36,694 nucleotides of DNA from RHKK01 sp964596245 (GCA_964596245.1 CAZQSK010000009.1:1-36694), one strand, 5' to 3'. Counted from the first letter of the stretch, positions 1 through 8,363 are shown. The notes: generated by a model not told the origin, from the sequence alone. Made by a program: numbers and translations.

Positions 1-1476
1 GAAGGAAAGGACAAAACCGGTTGCGTACTCAATGGCGTGATGGCGATCAACCCTGCAAACGGCGAAGAAATTCCGGTTTGGATTTCAGATTACGTGCTCG
101 CGAACTATGGAACGGGTGCGATCATGGCCGTGCCTGCGCATGATGAGCGTGATTACGCATTCGCAAAAACATTTGAGTTGCCGATCAAGTCCGTGATCGA
201 TGGTGAGAAAATGATTGAGTCGGATTTTTTGAACGATGTTCCAACCTGGAAAGCCAAAGACGAAATGATTTCGTGGTTGGAAGAAAAAGAAGTTGGTGAA
301 CGCGCCACGACTTACAAGCTCCGTGACTGGGTATTTTCACGCCAGCGTTATTGGGGTGAACCGATTCCGATTATTCACTGTCCGAAGTGTGGTCAGGTTG
401 GCGTGCCGGAAGATCAGTTGCCGGTAACTCTTCCAAACGTCGAAGCGTATGAGCCGTCTGATACAGGCGAATCTCCGTTGGCTTCGATTCGTGAATGGGT
501 GGAAGTGAAGTGTCCGAATTGTGGCGGCGATGCGGAACGTGAAACCGACACCATGCCCAACTGGGCCGGTTCAAGCTGGTATTTCCTGCGTTATTGCGAT
601 CCGAACAACGATCAGGAGCTCGCATCAAAGGAAAAGCTGAAATATTGGATGCCGGTGAATCTCTACAATGGGGGCATGGAGCATACGACGCTTCACCTCT
701 TGTATTCCCGTTTCTGGTACAAGTTTTTGTGGGATTTGGGGATTGTGCCCGAAGAATGTGGCTCGGAGCCGTATGCCAAGCGCCGCTCGCATGGCCTCAT
801 TCTCGCCCAAGGCGGAGAAAAGATGTCGAAATCCAAGGGGAATGTCGTAAATCCGGATGATGTGGTGAGCGAATACGGCGCTGACGTATTCCGCATGTAT
901 GAAATGTTCATGGGTCCGTTCGACCAAGCGGTACCGTGGGATACGAATGGTATCGAGGGCGTGCGCAAATTCTTGGATCGTGTCTGGAATCTGTTTGAGA
1001 ACGATGGAAGCAATCCGTTTAGCGATGTGGAGACGTTGTACCATCAAACGGTGAAGAAAATCGGTGATGGCTTGGAGTTCATGCACTTCAACACGTGTAT
1101 TTCGCAGTTGATGATTCTCTCCAATGCCTTTGCCGACGCCGGCGGCATTCCGACCGACATGCGTCGCGGCTTTGTTCAGATGCTTGCACCGTTTGCCCCG
1201 CATCTTGCCGAAGAGCTTTGGGAAAAGATTGGCGAAAAGGGGAGTGTGCATGTTTCAAGCTGGCCAACCTTCGATAAGAACAAGCTACAAGCGGCGACAT
1301 TCGAGCTGGTTGTGCAGGTAAATGGCAAGGTGCGCGGCAAGGTCACGGTCGATTCGGACATCAGCGAAGACGACGCCAAGGCAAAAGCGATTGAAGCGGC
1401 CGGAAAGTGGTTGGAAGGCAAAGAACCGAAGCAAACTATCTACGTCAAAGGTAAACTCGTGAGTATCGTTGTATAA
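1..1476 (+). CDS. leuS: Leucyl-tRNA synthetase, C-terminal part (5' end outside window)
   Basis: Charges tRNA-Leu with leucine in the cytoplasm. The frame is open from base 1, so the gene begins before the window; 491 codons plus stop are present. Visible in order are the end of the CP1 editing domain (GTGAIMAVPAHDERD), a metal-binding-like insert with two CPxCG motifs, the WAGSSWYFLRY segment of the catalytic fold, the class I signature KMSKS at bases 820-834, an anticodon-binding helical domain, and the small C-terminal domain (VVQVNGKVRGK). The HIGH motif must lie upstream. The stop codon overlaps the -10 box of the next gene. The identification is secure. Confidence 0.97.
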   Translation, partial: EGKDKTGCVLNGVMAINPANGEEIPVWISDYVLANYGTGAIMAVPAHDERDYAFAKTFELPIKSVIDGEKMIESDFLNDVPTWKAKDEMISWLEEKEVGERATTYKLRDWVFSRQRYWGEPIPIIHCPKCGQVGVPEDQLPVTLPNVEAYEPSDTGESPLASIREWVEVKCPNCGGDAERETDTMPNWAGSSWYFLRYCDPNNDQELASKEKLKYWMPVNLYNGGMEHTTLHLLYSRFWYKFLWDLGIVPEECGSEPYAKRRSHGLILAQGGEKMSKSKGNVVNPDDVVSEYGADVFRMYEMFMGPFDQAVPWDTNGIEGVRKFLDRVWNLFENDGSNPFSDVETLYHQTVKKIGDGLEFMHFNTCISQLMILSNAFADAGGIPTDMRRGFVQMLAPFAPHLAEELWEKIGEKGSVHVSSWPTFDKNKLQAATFELVVQVNGKVRGKVTVDSDISEDDAKAKAIEAAGKWLEGKEPKQTIYVKGKLVSIVV

Positions 1477-1477
1477 T
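1472..1477 (+). promoter_or_regulatory. -10 box TATAAT overlapping the leuS stop codon
   Basis: A perfect TATAAT overlaps the leuS TAA. It is followed by only six bases (CCGGTC) before the ATG at 1484, and no Shine-Dalgarno is present. This arrangement predicts a leaderless transcript for the next gene. It is inferred from sequence only; no good -35 box is visible. Confidence 0.5.
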
Positions 1478-1483
1478 CCGGTC

Positions 1484-2320
1484 ATGTGGTTCGCGATTGT
1501 CCTGCTTTTAGTCGCCTCTGTCTTGGGTGAGATTTCGGGTTCGCTTGGAAAATACGCGGTCAAACATAAATTAGAGAGCGTTTTCAGCATGGCGTTCATG
1601 AACATGCTGTGGGGCTTGGGTATTTTTGCCGCCACCGTCTTGCTTCGGCCGGATGCGTGGCGGTTTTCGTTTGATTCGTTGCCGACTTTGTTGGTCCGTT
1701 TCGTTCTCGAATGCTTTCAGACCTACTGGAGTGCCAAGGCCGTGGTCATGGCCACGCGCGGAACATTCGGACTCGTGCGTTCGCTCACTATTCCGCTTTT
1801 ACTCATGGTGGATGTGGCCCTCGGCTATGTCCTTAATGGATGGGAATTAATCGGTATGCTTGTCGTGTTCCTGACTTTGGTTGGCCTTGGACTTATGGGG
1901 GATCTCGATCGTCGCGGTTTGAAATACGTGTTGCTCTCAGCCGTGAATGCCGTACTCACGATCTCGCTCTACAAGTACAACATCACGCATTTTAATTCGG
2001 TAGCTGCTGAGCAAATCATCATCCTGCTCGGTTTGGTGATATTCCTATTCATCATGGCCAAACGCCAGGGCGAGAATCCGATCGCCCTGTTCCGCAAGCC
2101 TGTGCCCATGGCCCAGTCGGCGGCTTTTGGATCTGGAGGCATCTTAGAGGCCTTTGCGTTTAGCTTTGTACCGGCATCCATCGCCACGACATTCGCTCGC
2201 GCCCTGGGCGTATTCTGGTCTGTGATTTTCGGCCGCACCTATTTCAAAGAAACGCATTTTGTTGCCAAGTTATTTGGTTGCGCCGCTATCGTTGGGGGTC
2301 TTGTATTGCTTGCCCGATAG
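1484..2320 (+). CDS. DMT/EamA-like multi-pass membrane protein
   Basis: A protein of 278 residues made almost entirely of hydrophobic helices, about ten by eye, with short basic loops. The two-half layout and Gly/Ala-rich helices resemble the drug/metabolite transporter (EamA) superfamily; the substrate cannot be told. I chose the ATG at 1484 because it lies six bases after a perfect -10 box. An alternative TTG at 1469 would overlap leuS and add five residues. It sits between leuS and galU on the same strand. A second, separate DMT protein is encoded at 19977-20852. Confidence 0.75.
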   Translation: MWFAIVLLLVASVLGEISGSLGKYAVKHKLESVFSMAFMNMLWGLGIFAATVLLRPDAWRFSFDSLPTLLVRFVLECFQTYWSAKAVVMATRGTFGLVRSLTIPLLLMVDVALGYVLNGWELIGMLVVFLTLVGLGLMGDLDRRGLKYVLLSAVNAVLTISLYKYNITHFNSVAAEQIIILLGLVIFLFIMAKRQGENPIALFRKPVPMAQSAAFGSGGILEAFAFSFVPASIATTFARALGVFWSVIFGRTYFKETHFVAKLFGCAAIVGGLVLLAR

Positions 2321-2334
2321 CGAGTCGCTACTCT
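2306..2334 (+). promoter_or_regulatory. Sigma70-type promoter for galU
   Basis: TTGCTT and TACTCT are separated by 17 bases. The -10 box ends nine bases before the galU ATG, so the transcript is probably leaderless or nearly so. The promoter overlaps the end of the preceding gene. Confidence 0.55.
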
Positions 2335-2343
2335 AGGTAACCT

Positions 2344-3213
2344 ATGACCAAGGTACGCAAAGTCATTATCCCGGTAGCCGGTTTTGGGACGCGTTTTTTG
2401 CCGGCCACCAAGGCCATGCCCAAGGAAATGCTGCCAGTCATCGATAAGCCGGTGATCCAATACATTGTCGAAGAGGCGGTAGCTTCCGGAATTGAGGATG
2501 TGATTCTGGTCACGAGCCACACCAAGCGTCCGGTTGAGGATCATTTTGATGATAATCCGGTGCTGGAGAGCTGGCTCAAGGCACAAGGCAAGAAAAAAGC
2601 GTTGGAAGACATCAAGGCGATCTCAAAACTCGCGAACTTTGTATATGTGCGACAAAAGGGTCCGTATGGAAATGCGACCCCCATCATGAATGCGCGACAT
2701 ATTATTGGAAATGAGCCATTTGCAGTATTGTTTGGCGATGACATCGTGTTCGGAAAGGTGCCGCGTCTGCGTCAGCTGCTCGATGTCTATGAACGCGAAG
2801 GGCATCCGGTGATTGCGGCCATCAAAACCGACACCGAAGGCACCAAAAAGTACGGCATCATCGATCCGGGGGCTCGTTTGCGTAAGAATGTGATCGAAGT
2901 GAAGGGCGTGGTTGAGAAGCCGGGACCGGCCAAAGCCCCGTCGCGTCTGGCTTCTGTTGGTGGCTACGTTCTAACCCCGGACGTTTTTGATGAATTGGCC
3001 AAACAAAAGAAGCCGGGACATGGCGGAGAATACATTTTGTTGGATGGAATCTCTGCATTGATGAAAAAGCGTCCGCTGTATGCTTGTGAAGTCGAAGGGG
3101 AGTATCACGACACGGGAACAAAAATAGGTTGGTTGAAAGCAAACCTCGCCGCCGCCCTAAAACGCGAAGACATGGCTCAAGAGGTGAAGAATATGCTAAA
3201 ATCGCTGCGATAA
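2344..3213 (+). CDS. galU: UTP-glucose-1-phosphate uridylyltransferase
   Basis: Makes UDP-glucose from UTP and glucose-1-phosphate, a precursor for surface glycans. The 289 residues match the usual GalU length. The nucleotide-binding signature VAGFGTRFLPATK sits at the N-terminus, followed by KEMLPVIDKP, the YGNATP loop and the LFGDD metal/nucleotide site. The ATG has no Shine-Dalgarno but follows a promoter by nine bases. UDP-glucose could feed glycan genes such as those at 12130 and 14144, although they are not in the same operon. Confidence 0.95.
   Translation: MTKVRKVIIPVAGFGTRFLPATKAMPKEMLPVIDKPVIQYIVEEAVASGIEDVILVTSHTKRPVEDHFDDNPVLESWLKAQGKKKALEDIKAISKLANFVYVRQKGPYGNATPIMNARHIIGNEPFAVLFGDDIVFGKVPRLRQLLDVYEREGHPVIAAIKTDTEGTKKYGIIDPGARLRKNVIEVKGVVEKPGPAKAPSRLASVGGYVLTPDVFDELAKQKKPGHGGEYILLDGISALMKKRPLYACEVEGEYHDTGTKIGWLKANLAAALKREDMAQEVKNMLKSLR
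3197..3202 (+). promoter_or_regulatory. Extended -10 box inside the end of galU
   Basis: TGC-TAAAAT forms an extended -10 element 12 bases before the ATG at 3215. It may give the solute-binding protein gene its own transcript in addition to read-through from galU. Confidence 0.4.
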
Positions 3214-3214
3214 T

Positions 3215-4615
3215 ATGCAGCGATTTTTAAAACGTTTTTTTGGTCTCGCGGTGATCTTGTCGTTGGCCGGTCAGGGGTGCACCAAAACCCTTTCTCCGGA
3301 GACGCTGGCGGCGGCCAAGCCGGTGACATTGCGTGTCTGGTCGGTCGTGGATGATGAGAGCGCCTACACGCAGGCGATGAACTCGTTCCGCGCGGCGCAT
3401 CCGAATGTCAGCTTTGATTTTCGTCGTCTGCGTTTGGAAGAATACGAAGATCAGTTGCTGAATGCGTTGGCTGAAGATCGAGGTCCGGATGTGTTCATGA
3501 TCCATCACACGTGGACGGGGGAGTATGAACCCAAGATCACGCCCATGCCGCGCCAGACCAAGACCGCGTATCGCGTGCTTACGGAGGGTTTGAAGAAGGA
3601 GCAGACATGGGAGCTGCGTACCGAGCCGACCATCTCCATTCGTGAGTTTAAGGATCAGTATGCTGATGCCGTTGTTTCCGATCTTTTGCGCACCGTGAAC
3701 TTGGGCACGTCCGAGCGAAATGATTTTCAAGAGCGTCCCATGGGTGTTGCGGTCGGTATGGATACGCTCGCGATGTATTACAACAAAGATCTGTTGAATG
3801 CTGCCGGCATCCCGACTCCCCCGGAGAATTGGACTCAGTTTGCGGACGGCGCAAAGAAGCTCACTCGCGTGGATAGCCAGGATCGTATTTTGCAGTCAGC
3901 AGCGGGCATTGGTACCGCGTATAACGTCGAACGTGCCACGGATTTGCTTACGGCTCTCATGGTTCAAAACGGCGCACAGATGGGAAGTGAAACCGGACCA
4001 CTGTTCCATCGTATTCCTCCCAACACGCAGAGTCAGAGCGGTGAGCCGCCGTCATGGGAAGCACTTAGCTTTTACACTTCGTTTGCTGATGCAACCAAGG
4101 ACACCTACACCTGGAGCGTGAACCAGCCGAATTCGCTTGAGTCGTTTATTGGCGGAAAGGCCGCTTTCTTCTTCGGCTATGCTTATCAGTATGATTTGAT
4201 TAAGGCCCGTGCTCCAAAGTTGAACCTTGGGTTGGCGAAGTTGCCACAGATCGAGGGGAATCCAACCAAGAACGTTGCCAACTACTGGTATTGGGTGGTT
4301 TCAAAGAAATCAAAAAATCAGGACGTGGCTTGGCGTTTCTTAAACGGGTTAACAGATCCTACGGTTGCCAAGGGCGTGCTCGACGTGGTGAAGCGCCCGG
4401 CTGCTCGCAAGTCTTTATTGACTGGCCAGTTGGAAGACGAGCGCGTCGGTGTATTTGCCTCGCAAGTACTGACTGCTATCAGCTGGTACAAGGGTAAAGA
4501 TGCGACTGCCATGGAAACGGCGCTTGAGAATATGATCAACGACGTCAATACGGCTACGCGCGACATCCAACGCGCCGTAAATTTCGCCGCGAATCAAATC
4601 GCGCAAACCTACTAG
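3215..4615 (+). CDS. Extracellular solute-binding lipoprotein (ABC-type, family 1-like)
   Basis: A secreted 466-residue protein. The N-terminus has basic residues, a hydrophobic stretch and the lipobox LAGQGC, so it is probably a lipid-anchored lipoprotein. The mature part has the layout of carbohydrate-type ABC substrate-binding proteins: VTLRVWSVVDDES at the start, the first-lobe segment ending in GPDVFMIHH, MYYNKDLLNAAGIPTPPENW in the middle, and FIGGKAAFFFGYAYQ late. No permease or ATPase gene is in the window, so its partner is encoded elsewhere or it has another role. It starts one base after the galU stop. Confidence 0.85.
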   Translation: MQRFLKRFFGLAVILSLAGQGCTKTLSPETLAAAKPVTLRVWSVVDDESAYTQAMNSFRAAHPNVSFDFRRLRLEEYEDQLLNALAEDRGPDVFMIHHTWTGEYEPKITPMPRQTKTAYRVLTEGLKKEQTWELRTEPTISIREFKDQYADAVVSDLLRTVNLGTSERNDFQERPMGVAVGMDTLAMYYNKDLLNAAGIPTPPENWTQFADGAKKLTRVDSQDRILQSAAGIGTAYNVERATDLLTALMVQNGAQMGSETGPLFHRIPPNTQSQSGEPPSWEALSFYTSFADATKDTYTWSVNQPNSLESFIGGKAAFFFGYAYQYDLIKARAPKLNLGLAKLPQIEGNPTKNVANYWYWVVSKKSKNQDVAWRFLNGLTDPTVAKGVLDVVKRPAARKSLLTGQLEDERVGVFASQVLTAISWYKGKDATAMETALENMINDVNTATRDIQRAVNFAANQIAQTY

Positions 4616-4624
4616 CATCCGTGT

Positions 4625-4630
4625 TACCAT
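4625..4630 (+). promoter_or_regulatory. Extended -10 box before the pilin-like gene array
   Basis: TGT-TACCAT lies nine bases before the ATG at 4640 and there is no Shine-Dalgarno. This is the probable start of transcription for the first genes of the VirB2-like array. Confidence 0.4.
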
Positions 4631-4639
4631 TATCCCGAT

Positions 4640-5443
4640 ATGCGCCGCGTCATCGCCCTTCTTTCCTTCCTCTCCGCGTCTTGGATCATGTCGGTTTTGC
4701 CGGCCGCCGCTCAAGCGACCTGTGGCGGTGCTCTCACCGAGCTTACGGCCGAGCAACGCACCACGGCAGCCAACGTTGAGCGCTCATCCGGAGCGTCGTT
4801 TAGCAGCTTCACCTGTCAGAACGTGGCCGGCGTAAGCCGTGCGGATCGTGGACAGCGCTGTGTGACGAATTTGTGTGGCGATCGTGCTGATGTTGTGTGT
4901 TGTGCGCCTGGTACCGGTGGTCGTGAAGGTTCGACCGGGGGAGCGACTTCGACCGTGGGGACGACTGATAGTGGCGGATTCTTTCGTTTGCGTCTTCCTG
5001 CGTGCGTAGAATCCGGAAACTGCACCCTGGATGATATTGTCACCACGGGCGTTAATTTTGCGAATTTCTTGTTCGGTATTTCTGGTGCTATTTTGCTTGC
5101 CACATTTGTCTATGCAGGCGTGATGTATTTAACGGCTGGGTCGTCCGGAAATGTGGGCAAGGCCAAGGACATGTTGAAAAATGCGCTGATCGGGATGGTT
5201 TTAGTGTTCGGTGCCGGTCTGCTTGTAACCACGGTGTATGACACCTTTCGATCCGATACACGCGGTGGCGACGATGCCTGTCGTACATCGGCGCGTCCTA
5301 ATTTTAGCTGTCAGTATTTGGATGCGAGTTTGAGCGATGCGGCTGGGATGCAGGCCGAGATGGACCGTCGTGGCTGTATTCCCAACTTGTGCGCCGGAGA
5401 CGAGACTCGTCGTTGTTGTCCTGACCCGGGCGCCGCCCGCTAA
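4640..5443 (+). CDS. Secreted VirB2/TrbC-like protein with Cys-rich segments on both sides of the membrane region
   Basis: 267 residues. A signal peptide (ending near PAAAQA) is followed by a Cys-rich region, a linker, and a pilin-like core with two hydrophobic helices joined by a short AGSSG..K.AK loop, the hallmark of the VirB2/TrbC fold. Unlike its neighbours it has a further Cys-rich tail after the second helix. The N- and C-terminal Cys segments share a motif of the form C-[VI]-x-N-L-C-x-G-D/C-G-D followed by CC, which looks like an internal duplication. The exported cysteines are probably disulfide-bonded. First gene of six related ones; the next starts seven bases downstream. A pilus or envelope role is inferred from the family only. 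Confidence 0.75.
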   Translation: MRRVIALLSFLSASWIMSVLPAAAQATCGGALTELTAEQRTTAANVERSSGASFSSFTCQNVAGVSRADRGQRCVTNLCGDRADVVCCAPGTGGREGSTGGATSTVGTTDSGGFFRLRLPACVESGNCTLDDIVTTGVNFANFLFGISGAILLATFVYAGVMYLTAGSSGNVGKAKDMLKNALIGMVLVFGAGLLVTTVYDTFRSDTRGGDDACRTSARPNFSCQYLDASLSDAAGMQAEMDRRGCIPNLCAGDETRRCCPDPGAAR

Positions 5444-5449
5444 GCCTGT

Positions 5450-6202
5450 ATGCGACTTCTTATTGCTGCGATTGCGTTCATCATTCTCCTGCCGACCTCG
5501 GTTGCGCAGGCTGATGGTTCCTATTGTTGGTGCCGTACCCCTGGTTGGATCTGCACGAATCATCGGGCAAATGAGGTTTCCGGTGGTACAGCCGGCGATA
5601 CCTTTACTGACGCGCAATGCAACACCTACTGCGCCAGCCGCTCCTCGGGATCGCGAGCGATTCACGTAGACACGACGTATCGCGATACGGCCATCTGTCC
5701 CACGGATTGTTTGCGCGGCGGCAGCTGTCCTTCGGCCCCATCTCCAGAAAACTCTTGTGTCTGCGGTGGGGATCGTCTGATCGGTGCGTCGGCATCGGTT
5801 ACTGATGTCGGTTCTTGCTGCGCTGCATGCGCCTCCGGTGGCACCAACCCATCTTCGGTTGGGTATGGGGGATCAACGGTGTCCTGTCCTGCAACTCCAG
5901 GAAGTAGCACTGTTGGTACACCAACGGTCTCATCTACGGGTCCGATTCGTCTCTATAACCCATTGGGCGCGGAAACCGATATCCCAGCCTTCATTGGACG
6001 CGGTATTCGTGGGGTCTTGGGAGTGATCGGCGCGATTGCGCTTCTCATGTTCGTGTATGGCGGAGTTACATGGATGACGGCTGGGGGCGATTCCAAGAAA
6101 GTCGATGGGGCAAAGAGTATTATCAAAAATTCGGTTATCGGTTTGTTGCTGATTTTCTTCTCGTACAACCTGATCGGTATTTTCTTCGATTTTTTCCGCT
6201 GA
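5450..6202 (+). CDS. Cys-rich ectodomain fused to a VirB2/TrbC-like core (copy 1 of a pair)
   Basis: 250 residues. A signal peptide ends near AQA; an ectodomain of about 130 residues contains many cysteines (YCWC, SCVCGG, CCAAC); then comes a Ser/Thr/Gly-rich linker and a C-terminal two-helix core with the loop TAGGDSKKVDGAK. It is clearly paralogous to the next gene: both have SCxC, a later CCAAC, a linker with another Cys, and an NPLG motif just before the core. It is spaced six bases from the previous gene and one from the next, so it is translated from an operon mRNA. Function is unknown beyond a likely surface or pilus-associated role. Confidence 0.75.
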   Translation: MRLLIAAIAFIILLPTSVAQADGSYCWCRTPGWICTNHRANEVSGGTAGDTFTDAQCNTYCASRSSGSRAIHVDTTYRDTAICPTDCLRGGSCPSAPSPENSCVCGGDRLIGASASVTDVGSCCAACASGGTNPSSVGYGGSTVSCPATPGSSTVGTPTVSSTGPIRLYNPLGAETDIPAFIGRGIRGVLGVIGAIALLMFVYGGVTWMTAGGDSKKVDGAKSIIKNSVIGLLLIFFSYNLIGIFFDFFR

Positions 6203-6203
6203 T

Positions 6204-6950
6204 ATGCACTCGCGTAACTCGCAACTCGCTACTCGTTTCGTCGGAGGGCTGTTGTCTCTCATCTGTCTTCTTTCTTTTGTACAGCCGGCGTTGGCTGCCG
6301 AATGTGTATGTGCCGATGCGAGCTCGGGTGATCAAGCCTCATGTAGTGCTTGCGTGACATTCTGTGGAAGTAGCGGTCGTGGGGGAATGGAAGGGTATGA
6401 CGGGATTGGTGGTGAGGCCTGTTCGCCTGAGGGGCGAGCGATTCGTCGTGGCGGCGACCCGATTTCACCCGGTAGCTCAAGCTGTGGCTGTTTGGATGGA
6501 ACAACGCCTCCGGCTTCGGGTGTGACATCGGTGGAGGGTTGTTGCGCAGCCTGTAGCAATGCGACGACGCGCGCTGAGGGCGTTTTGTTTAACAGTGTCA
6601 CCCGTTCATGTACGGCAACCGGAAGTGAACCAGCGGTGACAGATACGGCTCCGCCACCTCCGACGCGTACGCCGGGAGAATTTGGATACGTGAATCCGCT
6701 CGGCACCACGAGTTTGAATACGGTTATCAATCGCATCATCCGTACGGTACTTGGATTTGTCGGAGCCCTGTTCCTTGCGATGTTCGTCTATGCGGGTGTT
6801 CTCTATATGACCGCGGGAGGGGACGATAAGAAGGTTTCTGCCGCCAAAACAACCATGGTAAATGCGGTTCTTGGCATCCTGGTTATCTCTCTGGCGTATT
6901 CAATCATCAGTATTGTCTTTGAAACTGCCAGACAGGTGCGGGGTGGGTAA
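6204..6950 (+). CDS. Cys-rich ectodomain fused to a VirB2/TrbC-like core (copy 2 of a pair)
   Basis: 248 residues with the same architecture as the gene just upstream: signal peptide ending near ALAAE, ectodomain with ECVC, SCGC and CCAAC motifs, a Pro-rich linker, an NPLG motif, and two hydrophobic helices around TAGGDDKKVSAAK. It begins one base after the upstream stop. The two copies differ widely in sequence outside the cysteines, which suggests an old duplication. The disulfide-forming enzyme encoded at 16222 could act on these proteins; that link is inference. Confidence 0.75.
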   Translation: MHSRNSQLATRFVGGLLSLICLLSFVQPALAAECVCADASSGDQASCSACVTFCGSSGRGGMEGYDGIGGEACSPEGRAIRRGGDPISPGSSSCGCLDGTTPPASGVTSVEGCCAACSNATTRAEGVLFNSVTRSCTATGSEPAVTDTAPPPPTRTPGEFGYVNPLGTTSLNTVINRIIRTVLGFVGALFLAMFVYAGVLYMTAGGDDKKVSAAKTTMVNAVLGILVISLAYSIISIVFETARQVRGG

Positions 6951-6955
6951 GCTTG

Positions 6956-6964
6956 TGCTACACT
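6956..6964 (+). promoter_or_regulatory. Extended -10 box (TGC-TACACT) for the short pilin-like gene
   Basis: TGC-TACACT lies in the gap after the Cys-rich gene. It would start a transcript with a leader of about 50 bases for the gene at 7020, separating the short pilin-like genes from the Cys-rich ones. No convincing -35 box is visible. Confidence 0.4.
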
Positions 6965-7005
6965 ATTCCCATCGTCTGCCTGTGCGGGCGATATATCCCA
7001 ACATG

Positions 7006-7018
7006 AGAAAGGAGGTGA
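7006..7018 (+). promoter_or_regulatory. Exceptionally strong Shine-Dalgarno
   Basis: AGAAAGGAGGTGA is complementary to 13 bases of the typical bacterial 16S rRNA 3' end. It lies directly before the ATG at 7020, and a second in-frame ATG at 7026 gives the more usual spacing. Among the pilin-like genes only this one has such a site, which suggests high expression. Confidence 0.75.
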
Positions 7019-7019
7019 C

Positions 7020-7436
7020 ATGCACATGAACGTACGCATGAAAAAACTCGTTGGTTTTGCAGCCACGGCGGCTATTGTCGCTGCGACAGCACTACCGACA
7101 GTGTCCTTCGCTCAGACCACTCTGAACGGGAATGACCTCGGTCTCAACGCCATCGGCGGTGAGGGCGGTATCAAACTCGGTGGTGGTGACGTCCGCACGA
7201 CGGCTGCCCGTATCATCAACGTCGCCCTCGGCTTCCTCGGTATTATTGCCGTGGTGATCGTCTTGATTGGTGGCTTCAAGTACATGGTCTCAGGTGGCAA
7301 CGAGGAAAAGACCTCAGAAGCTAAGAACATGATCGTGGCCGGTATTATCGGTCTCGCTATTATTCTTTCGGCTTGGGCCATTACGACTTTCGTAATCAGC
7401 TCTTTGCTTTCCGCGACTCAGGAACCGACAACGTAA
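7020..7436 (+). CDS. Short VirB2/TrbC-like pilin protein, candidate major subunit
   Basis: 138 residues: a signal peptide ending near VSFAQ, a Gly-rich stretch of about 30 residues, then two hydrophobic helices around the loop SGGNEEKTSEAK. There is no cysteine in the mature part, unlike the first three genes of the array. Its length and layout fit VirB2/TrbC pilins of type IV secretion systems. The very strong Shine-Dalgarno and separate promoter-like element make it the best candidate for the abundant subunit; this is inference. No VirB4, VirB6 or relaxase gene is in the window. The start may be 7020 or 7026. Confidence 0.8.
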   Translation: MHMNVRMKKLVGFAATAAIVAATALPTVSFAQTTLNGNDLGLNAIGGEGGIKLGGGDVRTTAARIINVALGFLGIIAVVIVLIGGFKYMVSGGNEEKTSEAKNMIVAGIIGLAIILSAWAITTFVISSLLSATQEPTT

Positions 7437-7449
7437 TGTAACGCCAGAA

Positions 7450-7905
7450 ATGGCGATCTCTATGTCTCCCCGTATTCGATCATCATTGGCAGCCGCGCTT
7501 CTGTCGGCGAGCTTGCTCGTCCCGAGCGTGGCCATGGCCCAACTCGACCCCGGTAGCACCGGTTTGACCGCCGCCGCCGAAGGCTCAGGCCTGACGGGTG
7601 GTTGTTCAAGCTCCGGCTGTATCGCGGACGTGATCGGCCGCATTATCAATATTGTGATCGGATTCCTTGGTATCGTTCTCTTGTGTCTCTTCCTCTACGC
7701 CGGCTTCCTCTGGATGACGGCGCAGGGTGATGAGAAACAGGTGGCAAAGGCCAAGCAGCTTATCCTGAACGCTGTGGTTGGATATTTCATCATCGGTACC
7801 GCCTACGCGCTTACGAGTTTCGTCCTTTCGAACCTCGCGAGTGTCACATCGGAAACCGTGGAAGAAACTCCGGCCGTACCGGCAGGTGGAGCGGGTGCGC
7901 CATAA
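7450..7905 (+). CDS. Short VirB2/TrbC-like pilin protein
   Basis: 151 residues: a signal peptide ending near AMAQ, a short Gly/Ser-rich region with a pair of cysteines (GGCSSSGC), two hydrophobic helices around TAQGDEKQVAKAK, and a Pro/Ala-rich tail. It is closely similar to the next gene in the helix region (GRIIN.V.GFLGIVLL). It starts 13 bases after the previous gene; an ATG at 7462 is an alternative start. Confidence 0.78.
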   Translation: MAISMSPRIRSSLAAALLSASLLVPSVAMAQLDPGSTGLTAAAEGSGLTGGCSSSGCIADVIGRIINIVIGFLGIVLLCLFLYAGFLWMTAQGDEKQVAKAKQLILNAVVGYFIIGTAYALTSFVLSNLASVTSETVEETPAVPAGGAGAP

Positions 7906-7933
7906 TGTACGATTTTACCCTTCATCCGGTTGT

Positions 7934-8338
7934 ATGAAATTCTCACTCAAAAACGCCATCTACGCAGGAGCTGCCGCGGGTCTCGCGACTCTTCCGGCTA
8001 TCGCTTCTGCACAGGTAACGGGCAATCCGTTTCAGCGCGGCGCCAACGCCGTGACGAACGTCGCCAACAGCGCGGGCATCAGCGGTGGTACCACCGACCT
8101 CTACACGATCGTCGGCCGTATCATCAACGTCGTGCTCGGATTCCTCGGCATTGTCTTGTTGTTCTACTTCATCTACGGAGGTTTCCGCTGGATGACGGCA
8201 GGCGGCGATGACAAGCAGGTCACGGAAGCCAAGACCATGATCCGTAACGCGGTGATCGGCTTGGTCATCATCATGGCCTCCTACGCGCTTTCCAACTTCG
8301 TGTTGACCCAGCTCGTGGCCGTCACGACTGGTACGTAA
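7934..8338 (+). CDS. Short VirB2/TrbC-like pilin protein, last of the array
   Basis: 134 residues: a signal peptide ending near AIASAQ, a short polar segment, and two hydrophobic helices around TAGGDDKQVTEAK. The ATG at 7934 was chosen because it begins the signal peptide; the frame is open further upstream but only across the preceding gene. It lacks cysteines in the mature part. An intrinsic terminator follows at 8364, closing the array. Confidence 0.78.
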   Translation: MKFSLKNAIYAGAAAGLATLPAIASAQVTGNPFQRGANAVTNVANSAGISGGTTDLYTIVGRIINVVLGFLGIVLLFYFIYGGFRWMTAGGDDKQVTEAKTMIRNAVIGLVIIMASYALSNFVLTQLVAVTTGT

Positions 8339-8340
8339 GA

Positions 8341-8358
8341 TTTCGCTGCGCAGCGAAA
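8341..8358. repeat. Perfect 18-base palindrome
   Basis: TTTCGCTGCGCAGCGAAA reads the same on both strands and lies between the last pilin gene and its terminator. It could be an extra RNA hairpin or a protein-binding site. Confidence 0.6.
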
Positions 8359-8363
8359 CAAAA

